Shown here piece after piece: positions 31,864-40,686 of a DNA stretch of 64,000 bases (its first letter is position 1; every line of letters begins with the position of its first letter). The notes beneath the pieces are model-generated. The model was given only the letters and a program-made list of their open reading frames with translations, was not told the DNA's origin and ran no database searches. Source of the stretch: DASZOC01 sp035550975 (lineage in GTDB: Bacteria > Actinomycetota > CADDZG01 > WHSQ01); assembly GCA_035550975.1 (NCBI GenBank), contig DASZOC010000054.1, forward strand, positions 7,035 through 71,034. Reading direction: 5' to 3'. Both the position numbers and the translations under genes were made by a program.

Positions 31864-33216
31864 ATGGAGCGTCGCATCTTCGGTACCGAGAACGAGTACG
31901 GCGTCACGTGCACGTTCAAAGGCCAACGCCGACTCTCGCCGGACGAGGTCGCGCGCTATCTGTTCCGGCGTGTCGTGTCGTGGGGACGATCGTCGAACGT
32001 GTTCCTCGAGAACGGCGCGCGCCTCTACCTCGACGTGGGATCACACCCCGAATACGCGACTCCGGAGTGCGACACGGTCTACGACCTCGTCGTTCACGAC
32101 AAGGCGGGTGAACGGATCCTCGAAGGCCTGCTGAAGGCCGCCGAGGCTCGTCTGCGCGAAGAAGGCATCTCCGGTGAGATCTACCTGTTCAAGAACAACA
32201 CCGACTCCGCCGGGAACTCCTACGGTAGCCACGAGAACTACCTCGTGTCTCGCTACGGTGAGTTCGGCCGTCTCGCCGAGGTGATGATCCCATTCTTCGT
32301 GACGCGGCAGATCTTCGCGGGGGCAGGGAAGGTCCTGCAGACCGCCCGCGGCGCGCTGTTCTGCATCTCACAGCGGGCCGAGCACATCTGGGAAGGTGTC
32401 TCGTCGGCCACCACCCGGTCCCGGCCGATCATCAACACGCGCGACGAACCGCACGCCGACGCGGAGAAGTACCGGCGTCTGCACGTGATCGTCGGCGACT
32501 CGAACATGAACGAGTGGGCGTCCTACCTGAAGGTCGGGGCCACCGCGCTCCTGCTGCGGATGGTCGAAGAGGGCGTGCAGATCCGCGACATGACGCTCGA
32601 GAACCCGATCCGGGCGATACGCGAGATCTCGCACGACGTCTCGTGCAAGCGACGGGTCCGGCTGGCGAACGGTCGCGAGGCCTCCGCGCTGGACATGCAG
32701 AAGGAATACCTCGACAAGGCACTGCGCTGGGTGGACCAGCGCGACGATCGCGTTCTGAAGGAGATCGCGGGGATGTGGCAGCACGCGATCCACAACCTCG
32801 AGCACGACCAGGACGCTCTGGTGCGTCAGGTGGACTGGATCGCGAAGCGGAAGCTGGTGGAGACCTACCGCGCCCGCCACAAGCTCCCGCTGGCCCACCC
32901 CCGGATCGCGCTGATGGACCTCGCGTACCACGACGTCAACCGCAAGCGCGGCCTGTATTACATCCTCGAACGCAGGGGCGAAGCCGAGCGGATGTGCGAC
33001 GAGGAAGACATCGAACGCGCCACGCAGGAGCCGCCGCAGACCACGCGGGCGAAGCTACGCGGTGAGTTCATCCGTGCCGCGAAGCGCAAGCGGCGCGATT
33101 TCACGGTGGACTGGGTGCATCTGAAGCTCAACGACCAAGCGCAGCGCACCGTGTTGTGCAAGGACCCGTTCCGATCGGTCGACGAACGGGTCGCGAAGCT
33201 GATCGCCTCACTCTAG
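31864..33216 (+). CDS. pafA: Pup-protein ligase PafA
   Basis: A 450-residue ligase that joins the C-terminal glutamate of Pup to substrate lysines using ATP. It begins RRIFGTENEYGVTCTFKG and has DVGSHPEYATPECD, FKNNTDSAGNSYGSHENYL and INTRDEPHADAEKYRRLHVI, closely parallel to Dop because the two are homologues. Its presence together with Dop and ARC means the cell almost certainly has a Pup, although none is in this window. Confidence 0.97.
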   Translation: MERRIFGTENEYGVTCTFKGQRRLSPDEVARYLFRRVVSWGRSSNVFLENGARLYLDVGSHPEYATPECDTVYDLVVHDKAGERILEGLLKAAEARLREEGISGEIYLFKNNTDSAGNSYGSHENYLVSRYGEFGRLAEVMIPFFVTRQIFAGAGKVLQTARGALFCISQRAEHIWEGVSSATTRSRPIINTRDEPHADAEKYRRLHVIVGDSNMNEWASYLKVGATALLLRMVEEGVQIRDMTLENPIRAIREISHDVSCKRRVRLANGREASALDMQKEYLDKALRWVDQRDDRVLKEIAGMWQHAIHNLEHDQDALVRQVDWIAKRKLVETYRARHKLPLAHPRIALMDLAYHDVNRKRGLYYILERRGEAERMCDEEDIERATQEPPQTTRAKLRGEFIRAAKRKRRDFTVDWVHLKLNDQAQRTVLCKDPFRSVDERVAKLIASL

Positions 33217-34296
33217 ATGCCGTCGTTCCGTCAGACCACGATCGCCGAGGTCACCGACACTGCCGACGATCTGATCCGGGCGACGGTGGACCTGGACGGG
33301 CACGCGACCGAGGCGTTCGGCTTCCCACGGATGCTGGGTCCGGTCGGCGCCGGCGACCGCGTGGTTGTGAACACGACCGGCGTCGAGTTGGGGCTCGGTA
33401 CCGGGGGCATCGTCTTCATCCTGTGGAACCTCGACGGTGCCGGGCCACCGCGCGACCTCCACGGGCACATCATGAAGCTCCGCTACACCCCGTGGCAGAC
33501 CGAGGTGGTCAGCGTCGAAGCGCCCGAGAGCCCGCACCACGACGCGATCGCCGCGGTCGAGACGATCGAAGGTATGCCCGTCGTCGCCTGCACGCTCCAT
33601 TCGCAGGTTGCGGCCATCGCGGCCGGCGTCAAGGCGGCACGTCCAGACGCGCGCGTCGGTTACCTGATGACCGACGGAGCGTCTCTTCCGATCGCGTGGA
33701 GCGACCTGATGCGACAGATGCGGACCGGCCATCTCGTGGACGTCACGTGTACCAGCGGCCACGCGTTCGGCGGTGATCTCGAGGCGGTCACGATCTTCAG
33801 TGGCCTCGCGGCGCTGCGCACTATCAGTGGGTGTGACGTGGCGATCGCAGGCATGGGCCCGGGGGTGGTGGGGACGTCTACGGTGCTCGGACATACGGCG
33901 CTGGAACAAGGCCACCTCCTGGACGCATCGTCCGCGCTCGGTGGACGCGCGATCGCGTGTCTGCGGATGTCCTACTCCGACGACAGGCCGCGCCATCGCG
34001 GTGTCAGCCACCACACGCTTACCGCCCTGAGGCTCGCGACCCACCGGCGCGCGACGGTGGTCGTGCCGGAGCTCGGACGTGAGCGGATCGACGCGATAAG
34101 CGCTCAGTTGCAAGGCGCGGGGATAGACACCAAGCACGAGGTCGTGACGGCCGACGGGGGGGCGGGGATCGATCTGCTCGTCGAGCGGGATGTTCGTCCT
34201 AGCTCGATGGGCAGATCGTTCGAGCAGGTGCCGGAGCTCTTCCTCGCCGCGAGTGCGGCCGGCGCCTACGCTGCAGGTGCGGCGGGAGTGGCCTAG
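33217..34296 (+). CDS. DUF3866 family protein
   Basis: A 359-residue soluble protein beginning directly after the pafA stop. It resembles the DUF3866 family that commonly accompanies pafA and pafBC in actinobacteria. It is glycine-rich, with MLGPVGAGDRVVVNTTGVEL, CTSGHAFGGDLEAVTI and AIAGMGPGVVGTSTVLGHTA. No catalytic motif is recognisable and the function is unknown. Context suggests a link to protein turnover or DNA-damage response. Confidence 0.8.
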   Translation: MPSFRQTTIAEVTDTADDLIRATVDLDGHATEAFGFPRMLGPVGAGDRVVVNTTGVELGLGTGGIVFILWNLDGAGPPRDLHGHIMKLRYTPWQTEVVSVEAPESPHHDAIAAVETIEGMPVVACTLHSQVAAIAAGVKAARPDARVGYLMTDGASLPIAWSDLMRQMRTGHLVDVTCTSGHAFGGDLEAVTIFSGLAALRTISGCDVAIAGMGPGVVGTSTVLGHTALEQGHLLDASSALGGRAIACLRMSYSDDRPRHRGVSHHTLTALRLATHRRATVVVPELGRERIDAISAQLQGAGIDTKHEVVTADGGAGIDLLVERDVRPSSMGRSFEQVPELFLAASAAGAYAAGAAGVA

Positions 34297-34322
34297 CGCA
34301 CGGGCGTTGAGCGTCGCCTGGT

Positions 34323-34328
34323 TACCCT
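34323..34328 (+). promoter_or_regulatory. Putative -10 element of pafB, leaderless type
   Basis: TACCCT ends 6 bases before the pafB ATG. Confidence 0.45.
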
Positions 34329-34334
34329 GAGCGC

Positions 34335-35294
34335 ATGCGGCGGATAGAGCGACTCATCAACCTGATCGCGGCCCTCCTCGAGGCGGAGCAGCCGATGACC
34401 GCGGAGGCGATCCGTGAGCGGATCGCGGGTTACGACCGCGACAACTACGAGTCGTTCCGCCGTACCTTCGAACGGGACAAGGCCGACCTGAAGGCGATGG
34501 GGATCCCGCTGGAGGTGCAGCAGCTCGACGTCTTCGGCGACACGGCCCCCGGCTACACGATCGAGAAGTCCCGCTACTACCTGCCGGACCTGGAGCTCGA
34601 TCCCGACGAGCTCGCAGCGCTACGTATGGCAGCGGGCGCCGTCCTCGGTGTAGAAGAGGAAGCCGGCACGGGCGTGATGAAGCTGTCGATGGGCGCGCCC
34701 GACGAGGCGACGGGCGCCGCTCGCATCTCGTGGAACGCGGACGTTGCCGCATCCCAGCCACTGTTGGGCCCGCTGTACGCGGCGGTCTCGGAGCGGGTCC
34801 CGGTGGCGTTCCAGTACCAGCCCGCCGGTGACGACGCGCCCGCGGCACGGCGGGTCGAGCCGTACGCGCTGGTGCACCGCCGGGGGCACTGGTATCTGGT
34901 CGGCCGCGACGACCGCAGCGGCGATACGCGCACGTTCAAGGTCGCGCGGATCATCGGCGACGTGACGCGATCGGAAGGGACCTACGAGATCCCGGGCGAC
35001 TTCCATGCCCGCGCGCACCTCGCGGCCCCCGCATCGCTGGGCGAGGACGAAGACGTCGTGGGCCGGGTCCGGTTCGACGCGTCGTTGCGGTGGTGGCCCG
35101 AGCAGAACCTGCCGGGCGCGCGCCTCGAGGAGGGACCGGAAGGGTCGGTAGAGGTGGAGATGCCGGTGGCGTCTCTCGACGCCCTCGCGGCCTTCACGGT
35201 GTGGTGGGGCGGCCGGGTCGAGATCGTCGACCCGCCCGAGGCGCGCCGGCACATGCTCGACCGCCTGAGGAGGTCGCGGGAGGCGGTCACATGA
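34335..35294 (+). CDS. pafB: WYL-domain regulator PafB
   Basis: A 319-residue protein with an N-terminal winged helix-turn-helix (RRIERLINLIAALLEAEQPM) and a WYL domain around residues 155-215 containing WYLVGRDD. PafB and PafC form a heterodimer that activates the LexA-independent DNA-damage regulon in mycobacteria. The WYL domain is thought to sense single-stranded nucleic acid. The gene has its own TACCCT hexamer and overlaps pafC by 4 bases. Confidence 0.93.
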   Translation: MRRIERLINLIAALLEAEQPMTAEAIRERIAGYDRDNYESFRRTFERDKADLKAMGIPLEVQQLDVFGDTAPGYTIEKSRYYLPDLELDPDELAALRMAAGAVLGVEEEAGTGVMKLSMGAPDEATGAARISWNADVAASQPLLGPLYAAVSERVPVAFQYQPAGDDAPAARRVEPYALVHRRGHWYLVGRDDRSGDTRTFKVARIIGDVTRSEGTYEIPGDFHARAHLAAPASLGEDEDVVGRVRFDASLRWWPEQNLPGARLEEGPEGSVEVEMPVASLDALAAFTVWWGGRVEIVDPPEARRHMLDRLRRSREAVT

Positions 35295-36253
35295 CGCAAC
35301 CGGCCACACGGCTCGCGCGCCGGCTGAAACGCATCCTCTTGCTCGTCCCCTACGCGATCAAGCACCCGGGCACCAGCGTGGACGAGCTATCGGTGAAGTT
35401 CGGCATCGACAGGGAAGACCTCGTCGAAGACCTGAACCTGTTGTTCATGTGTGGGCTGCCGGGGTACGGGCCCGGCGACCTCATCGACGTCGACTTCGAC
35501 TCCGGTTACGTCTACGTGCGCATGGCCGACTACTTCGCGGCCCCGCTGCGGCTCACCCCGGCAGAGGCACTCGCCCTCTACGCAGGCGGTGCGGCGATGG
35601 CATCCCTACAGGAGATGGAGGAGGCGGATGCGCTCCACCGCGCCCTCGCGAAGCTCGGCCGGACGCTGGGGACCGGGGCCGAAGGCGAGCCGTTGGTCGA
35701 CGTCCGTTTCGAGCCGGGGCCGAGCGGCCAGCTCGAGGCGCTGCGCGACGCACTGGCGCGCGAGAAGCGCGTGCGCCTGGAGTACTTCTCGGCGTCGTCG
35801 GCCCGGCTCGGCCAGCGCGAGGTCGACCCGTGGTCGCTGTACGCGGCCCTCGGGCGGTGGTACCTGATCGGCCTCGATCACAGCTCCGGCGAGGAACGCA
35901 TATTCCGCGTCGATCGCATCAAGAGCGCGGAGGTGCTCGACGAGGCGGCGCCGGTGCCGCCGGATCTGGAGCCCTCCGCGTACTCCGGAGCGTTCCGGCC
36001 GCGTCCGGGCCAGCCGGTAGCGACCTTCGACATCTCGCCGTCCGCCGGACGATGGTTCGAGGAGTACTACCCGGTCGCCGGCGCGGAGTCCCTTGGCGAT
36101 GGCTGGCGCAGGGTGAGCGTCACCTATTCGGACCCGCACTGGATCGGTGCGCTGGTTCTCAGCCTCGGCGACCAGGTGCGCAACGTCGAGCCCGCCGAAG
36201 CGCGCAGCGCGGTCCGCTCTCTGGCCGAGGAGATAGAAGCGATCTACGCGTGA
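35291..36253 (+). CDS. pafC: WYL-domain regulator PafC
   Basis: A 320-residue partner of PafB, with an N-terminal helix-turn-helix (RRLKRILLLVPYAIKHPGTS) and the WYL motif in WYLIGLDHSS. The C-terminal WCX domain follows (about 240-315). The ATG at 35291 overlaps the pafB stop. Its 3' end overlaps the convergent histidine-kinase gene by 10 bases. Confidence 0.93.
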   Translation: MTQPATRLARRLKRILLLVPYAIKHPGTSVDELSVKFGIDREDLVEDLNLLFMCGLPGYGPGDLIDVDFDSGYVYVRMADYFAAPLRLTPAEALALYAGGAAMASLQEMEEADALHRALAKLGRTLGTGAEGEPLVDVRFEPGPSGQLEALRDALAREKRVRLEYFSASSARLGQREVDPWSLYAALGRWYLIGLDHSSGEERIFRVDRIKSAEVLDEAAPVPPDLEPSAYSGAFRPRPGQPVATFDISPSAGRWFEEYYPVAGAESLGDGWRRVSVTYSDPHWIGALVLSLGDQVRNVEPAEARSAVRSLAEEIEAIYA

Positions 36254-38301
36254 GCCGCGGACGCGGGCGGTGCCGACTGGATCTTGACGACGTCGGAGCG
36301 GATCGCCCGCTTGGGCAACGAGAACGAGAACGTCGATCCCTTCCCCCAGGTCGAGTCGGCCCAGATGTGGCCATCGTGGACGCGGATCAGCTGCGCACAG
36401 AGGTAGAGCCCGACGCCGGTGCCGCCGTGCTCCCGCGTCGACGAGCCGTCGACCTGACGGAAGCGGTCGAAGATGTGGGGGAGGTCGCTCGAGACCATCC
36501 CGACTCCCTTGTCTATGACGTCCACGCGCAACGCGTCGCCCTCGTCGCTCGCCCGGATCGTTACGGGCGAGGGGGCGGTGGAGTACTTCAACGCGTTCTC
36601 GATCAGATGCCTCAGCACGAGCCCCACCTTCGTCTCGTCGCACGGCCATCTCAGGTCCTGCGCGACCTCCAGGACTATCTCGCGGTCCTTGTGCTCCTGG
36701 ATGACGTCCGTTGCCACGGCATTGACAAGGCCGGCGATGTCGACCTGCTCGACGCGCAGCTGGGCCTCGCGCGACTCGATGCGCGATACGTATAGAAGAT
36801 CCTCGATCAGGCGCTCGAGCTGCGCGGCCTTTGTATCGATCGTCGACAGCGCTTCCCGCGATTCGTCGACCGTGGCTCGCTCGACGCGCTTGAGGAGCAT
36901 GCGCGCGAAGCCTTTGATGATGGTCAGCGGGGTGCGCAGCTCGTGGCCGATCATCGCGACGAAATCCCGCTGTGTTTGCACCAGCTCCCGTTCGGATGTG
37001 ATGTCGTCCATGATCAGGACGCGGCCCATCGGCGCCCCGGGAACACGCACATCGTTGACCCGGACCTTGTACGTGCTCGGAGGCGTACCGACGAGGACCT
37101 CTCCCTGCAGCTGGCCCTCCCCGATGAGCAGAGCTTCCACCCCACTGTTGCCGAGCGCGCCTTTCACCGGCGTGCCGGCGGTGAAAACGCTCGACACGCC
37201 GAAGAGTTGCTCTGCGGCCGGGTTCACCGCGACCAGGTTGTGGCGCGCGTCGGCCAGGATGATCGGGTTGGGAACACCGTGGATGATGGAGGTGAGCTCC
37301 GACTCTTTCCGTTCGATGATGCCGTGCAGCTCGGCGGTGCCGATCGCGGTCGCGCACTGCTGTGCGAACGCGCGCAGGAGCTCGCGGCGGCCTTCGGCGG
37401 CGTCGGCGCCGGACAGGACGACGAGCAAGCCCCGGCTGTTCGGCGGCGTCCTGAGGCCGAGCCCCATCACCGCCCCCAGTCCTTCGTGCTCGACGGTTAC
37501 CGCGTCGCCGGTCTCGATCGCTGCGCGGATCTCGGGATTCTCGAGCACGCCGCGTATGACCGTCTTGTCGAGCCCCTTGAAGACCCCGCGTGCCAGCGCA
37601 CCCGTGTCGGGGTCGAAGAGGCAGGCGAACCCTTGCGGCGATCCGGCCAGGCGCGTCCCGCCGTCCAGCACCTGTTGCAGCAACGAATCGACGTCGAGCG
37701 TCCCGAGCAGGCCCTTGCTCGCATCGACGAGCGACATCAGCTCGGAAGACCTGCGCTCTGCTTGCTCGTGGAGCCGCGCCCGGTGGATAAGGCCCCCGGC
37801 CTGGTCCGCGAACATCTGCGCTATCCGCACGTCGTCGTCGGTGAACGCGTGCTGGGCGTCATGGCTGGCGAGGTTCAGGACCCCGATGGCGCGCCCCCCG
37901 ACGCGCATCGGCACCACGACGCTGGAGGCGATCGTGCGCGACTTGGGAACGAAGTTGACGAACGCATCGCGATCGACCTGCCCGAGTCGCAGCGAGTGAC
38001 CGGTCGCAAGCACGCGCCCCGCGACACTCTCGCCGGCTTGCACCCGCGTCCCCATCGGGACCTCGGGAAGTCCCGCGGCGGCGACGAGCGACAGCGTCCG
38101 TGAGCCCTCCTCGACCAGCATCATCGAGCCCTGGTCCGCGCCCAGCAGCCCCGTAGCGATCCGCACCATCGACTGGACCGCCTGCGAGGGGCCGGTTGCG
38201 GACGACGCGATCTCGGACACCTGCAGCGTGGCTTCCATCGCCTGCTGCCAGCGCGACGACGGAGAGGGCGCCGCATCGGAGGCGCGATTGAACATGGGCA
38301 T
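36244..38301 (-). CDS. Cytoplasmic sensor histidine kinase (GAF-GAF-PAS-HisKA-HATPase)
   Basis: A 685-residue kinase without membrane helices. Order: GAF (about 35-180), a second GAF-like region (about 190-330), PAS (about 335-450), a HisKA dimerisation domain with the phospho-acceptor His in MIGHELRTPLT, and a HATPase domain with ENALKYS (N box), DKGVGMVSSDLPHIF (G1/F) and GGTGVGLYLC (G2). It senses an internal signal. No response regulator adjoins it, so its partner is elsewhere. The start is the ATG at 38301 or 38295. Confidence 0.92.
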   Translation of the reverse strand: MPMFNRASDAAPSPSSRWQQAMEATLQVSEIASSATGPSQAVQSMVRIATGLLGADQGSMMLVEEGSRTLSLVAAAGLPEVPMGTRVQAGESVAGRVLATGHSLRLGQVDRDAFVNFVPKSRTIASSVVVPMRVGGRAIGVLNLASHDAQHAFTDDDVRIAQMFADQAGGLIHRARLHEQAERRSSELMSLVDASKGLLGTLDVDSLLQQVLDGGTRLAGSPQGFACLFDPDTGALARGVFKGLDKTVIRGVLENPEIRAAIETGDAVTVEHEGLGAVMGLGLRTPPNSRGLLVVLSGADAAEGRRELLRAFAQQCATAIGTAELHGIIERKESELTSIIHGVPNPIILADARHNLVAVNPAAEQLFGVSSVFTAGTPVKGALGNSGVEALLIGEGQLQGEVLVGTPPSTYKVRVNDVRVPGAPMGRVLIMDDITSERELVQTQRDFVAMIGHELRTPLTIIKGFARMLLKRVERATVDESREALSTIDTKAAQLERLIEDLLYVSRIESREAQLRVEQVDIAGLVNAVATDVIQEHKDREIVLEVAQDLRWPCDETKVGLVLRHLIENALKYSTAPSPVTIRASDEGDALRVDVIDKGVGMVSSDLPHIFDRFRQVDGSSTREHGGTGVGLYLCAQLIRVHDGHIWADSTWGKGSTFSFSLPKRAIRSDVVKIQSAPPASAAHA

Positions 38302-38424
38302 ACCTACTTCATCGGCGTCCCGTTGGGCCGGTTTGAGCCACTCGGGCGTCGGGTTTTACCCGGGGTTTGCGCCAGAGATATCGCGATCCCGGGACGTTCT
38401 GCTAAACCTCCCCGGCCCGCCGCC

Positions 38425-38430
38425 GATAAC
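38425..38430 (+). promoter_or_regulatory. Possible -10 element before the zinc-ribbon gene
   Basis: GATAAC ends 6 bases before the ATG at 38437. The spacing fits the leaderless pattern but the hexamer departs from TANNNT. Confidence 0.25.
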
Positions 38431-38436
38431 CACACC

Positions 38437-38766
38437 ATGACCACGATCAAGGCGACGTGCCCCGGCTGCGGCGAAGTGGACCTCGTCGCCGACGACATCC
38501 TCCTGCGGATCGGCTCGCAGAGTGGTTCGAACACCTACGGCTTCGCGTGCCCCGAGTGCGGCGACTTCGTACAGAAGCCCGCGGACGAGCGGGTCGTGCG
38601 ACTGCTCCTGTCCGGCGGCGTCATGCCGACGCTCGTCCACGTCCCGGCCGAGGCGCTGGAACCTCGAACCGGCCCGCCGATCAACCACGACGACCTGCTG
38701 ACCTTCCACGACCTGCTCGCTTCGGACGACTGGTTCGACGAGCTGCTGGGGCGCCACCACTCCTAA
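38437..38766 (+). CDS. Zinc-ribbon protein, unknown function
   Basis: A 109-residue protein whose first half is a zinc ribbon with CPGC (about 8-11) and CPEC (about 38-41). The second half has an acidic segment (DDLLTFHDLLASDDWFDELL). No family name comes to mind. It is transcribed away from the histidine kinase, and the two share the 135-base region 38302-38436, which contains a CGGGT-TTT-ACCCG hairpin at 38350-38362. Confidence 0.7.
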   Translation: MTTIKATCPGCGEVDLVADDILLRIGSQSGSNTYGFACPECGDFVQKPADERVVRLLLSGGVMPTLVHVPAEALEPRTGPPINHDDLLTFHDLLASDDWFDELLGRHHS

Positions 38767-38794
38767 CGGTCTGACCGAGCTACGGGGCCCCTCG

Positions 38795-38800
38795 TAGACT
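38795..38800 (+). promoter_or_regulatory. Putative -10 element of tatA, leaderless type
   Basis: TAGACT ends 7 bases before the tatA ATG. Confidence 0.4.
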
Positions 38801-38807
38801 CGACCGC

Positions 38808-39125
38808 ATGCCACAGATAGGGCCTCTCGAGGTCCTGCTCGTAGGGGTCATCGCACTGATCGTCTTCGGCCCCCAGCGGCTGCCCGAGATCGCCCGCTCC
38901 GTCGGCAGGGCCGTGGCCGAGTTCCGCCGCCAGGCAAGCGACCTGCGTGAGGAGTTCTCCTCCGGCCTCGAGGCCGACGACGTCGAGGACGAGATGCCGC
39001 TGCCCGGGGACGTGGACGCCGCGGGAGCGACCGAGGCGTCGACAACGGCGATCCCGGCAGAGGATCGCGCTTCGGAGGATCGACCGGGGGACGATCGCCC
39101 GGATGTCGTCCCGCCACCGGCCTGA
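38808..39125 (+). CDS. tatA: Sec-independent translocase protein TatA/TatE
   Basis: A 105-residue protein with one membrane helix (IGPLEVLLVGVIALIVF, about 4-20), the hinge FGPQRLPEIARSVGRAV, an amphipathic helix, and a long acidic, disordered C-terminus. This is the pore-forming Tat subunit for folded proteins with twin-arginine signals. It overlaps tatC by one base. Confidence 0.93.
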   Translation: MPQIGPLEVLLVGVIALIVFGPQRLPEIARSVGRAVAEFRRQASDLREEFSSGLEADDVEDEMPLPGDVDAAGATEASTTAIPAEDRASEDRPGDDRPDVVPPPA

Positions 39126-39934
39126 TGGGAGCCACCGATCTCAGGCGCCGGCGCTTCGCCTTCATGCGCCGGCGGCAGCTGAAGAAGCACGGCGGCCACA
39201 TGACGCTGGTCGAGCACCTGGACGAGCTGCGCAGCCGCCTGATCGTGTCGCTCGGCGCGTTCGTCCTGCTGTCGATCGCGGCCTTCACGTTCTACGACTC
39301 GATCTTCGCCTTCATCATCCAGCCCCTGTGTGGTCTGCCCGCCGACAAGCTGGGCCCTCAGGGGTGCCGGTTGATCCAGACGACCCCGCTGGAGGGGTTC
39401 CAGGTGCGCTTGAAGCTCACCGCCATGGTCGGGCTCGTACTGGCGTCGCCGGTGTGGCTGTATCAGCTGTGGGCGTTCATCGTCCCCGGCCTGACGAGCC
39501 GCGAGAAGAAGTACGCGATCCCTTTCGTAGCGTCGTCGATAACGCTGTTCGTCGCGGGGGCCGCCTTCGCATACACGTTGTTGCCGACCGGCCTGCGGGT
39601 ACTGATAGGTCTCGGTGGCGAGGGCATGGTCGCGTTCCTCCGCGCCGACGGCTACATCAACTTCGTCGGCCTGATGTTGATCGCGTTCGGGATCACGTTC
39701 GAGATCCCGGTCGTCCTTCTGTTCCTGGGGCTGGCCGGCGTCATCTCCGTCGACACCCTGCGCGCGCACCGGAAGGCTGCGTTCGTCGCCGCGTTCGGGC
39801 TCGCCGCGGTCGTGACGCCGAGCCAGGACCCCTACACGATGTCGGCGATGGCGATCCCCCTGTATCTGCTCTACGAGACGACGATCCTGCTGCTGCGCTT
39901 CCTGACGCGGAAGAGGACGGCCGGCTCGATATAG
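39125..39934 (+). CDS. tatC: Sec-independent translocase protein TatC
   Basis: A 269-residue polytopic receptor for twin-arginine signal peptides with six predicted membrane helices. The N-terminal recognition motif is MTLVEHLDELRSRLIVSLGA, followed by the conserved FIIQPLC loop and PVWLYQLWAFIVPGLTSREK. The position pafBC-tatAC-helY is typical of actinobacteria. Confidence 0.96.
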   Translation: MGATDLRRRRFAFMRRRQLKKHGGHMTLVEHLDELRSRLIVSLGAFVLLSIAAFTFYDSIFAFIIQPLCGLPADKLGPQGCRLIQTTPLEGFQVRLKLTAMVGLVLASPVWLYQLWAFIVPGLTSREKKYAIPFVASSITLFVAGAAFAYTLLPTGLRVLIGLGGEGMVAFLRADGYINFVGLMLIAFGITFEIPVVLLFLGLAGVISVDTLRAHRKAAFVAAFGLAAVVTPSQDPYTMSAMAIPLYLLYETTILLLRFLTRKRTAGSI

Positions 39935-39935
39935 T
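39930..39935 (+). promoter_or_regulatory. Possible -10 element downstream of tatC
   Basis: TATAGT overlaps the tatC stop, 9 bases before the next ATG. Confidence 0.3.
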
Positions 39936-39944
39936 CCCGCGGCC

Positions 39945-40682
39945 ATGGCGATCAAGGGCAAGCGCAAGCCGAGATCACGCAGCGGCGCACCGCGCCGGCG
40001 TCCCGCCGCGGCCCGACCGGTGCCGGTCTCGACGGCGGCCACCCCGTGGTACCGAACGATGCGCGGGCAGCTCGCCTTGATCGTCGCCGGCCTCGCGCTG
40101 GTTGGTATCGGGATGTGGTTCGTCTCGGCGCGAAGCTCGGCTACGGCGGAGCAGAGCGCCCGGCAGGACGAGCTCACTGCTTACACGAGGGAAGTGGCGG
40201 ACCTCGTCTCACAGGCTCAGCAACCCGTGCGGGAGATGCACGGGGCCGCGTTCAATACCGCGAACCCCGAGGCCATTGCCGCGCTGGACGGCTCGGCTCC
40301 CGAGTGGGGGGATGCGCTGGAGCGGCTCGCGGCGCTGTCGCAGAACCTGCAGCCCCCGCAAGGACTGGAGCGTTCCGCGACCGTGATCCAGCAAGCGCTC
40401 CTGGGGTATCGCACCGCCGCTCGCACCTACGAGCTGGTGCCGGGGGAGGCCGAGAACAAACGCCAGCAAGCGCTGATCGACCGCGCCACCGAGCAGCGCG
40501 ATCAAGCCGGCGCCGTCCTGATCGCGAGCCTCGGGATGCTGGACGACGAGCGCGCCGAGGTGGACATGGACCCGAGCGGCATCCAGGCCCCCAGCACGAT
40601 GACCCCGATCATCCCCAGCCCTGCGCCCGTGACCGGGGGCGGCGGGTCGGCTTCGAAGAACGAGAAGCAGCGCGACGGCTAG
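39945..40682 (+). CDS. Single-span membrane protein, unknown function
   Basis: A 245-residue protein with a very basic N-terminus (KGKRKPRSRSGAPRRR), one membrane helix (about 46-62, LALIVAGLALVGIGMWFV) and an extracellular helical domain of about 150 residues ending in a Pro/Ser/Gly tail. This is a type II orientation. I do not recognise the family. It lies between tatC and helY. Confidence 0.7.
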   Translation: MAIKGKRKPRSRSGAPRRRPAAARPVPVSTAATPWYRTMRGQLALIVAGLALVGIGMWFVSARSSATAEQSARQDELTAYTREVADLVSQAQQPVREMHGAAFNTANPEAIAALDGSAPEWGDALERLAALSQNLQPPQGLERSATVIQQALLGYRTAARTYELVPGEAENKRQQALIDRATEQRDQAGAVLIASLGMLDDERAEVDMDPSGIQAPSTMTPIIPSPAPVTGGGGSASKNEKQRDG

Positions 40683-40686
40683 CCCG

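Noticed and set aside
36473..37999. Long plus-strand frames opposite the histidine kinase.
   Set aside because: They lack recognisable domains, while the minus strand encodes HisKA and HATPase motifs in order.
38350..38362. CGGGT-TTT-ACCCG hairpin in the kinase/zinc-ribbon gap.
   Set aside because: Short stem without a T-run; could be an operator but nothing else supports a function, so it is only mentioned under the neighbouring gene.
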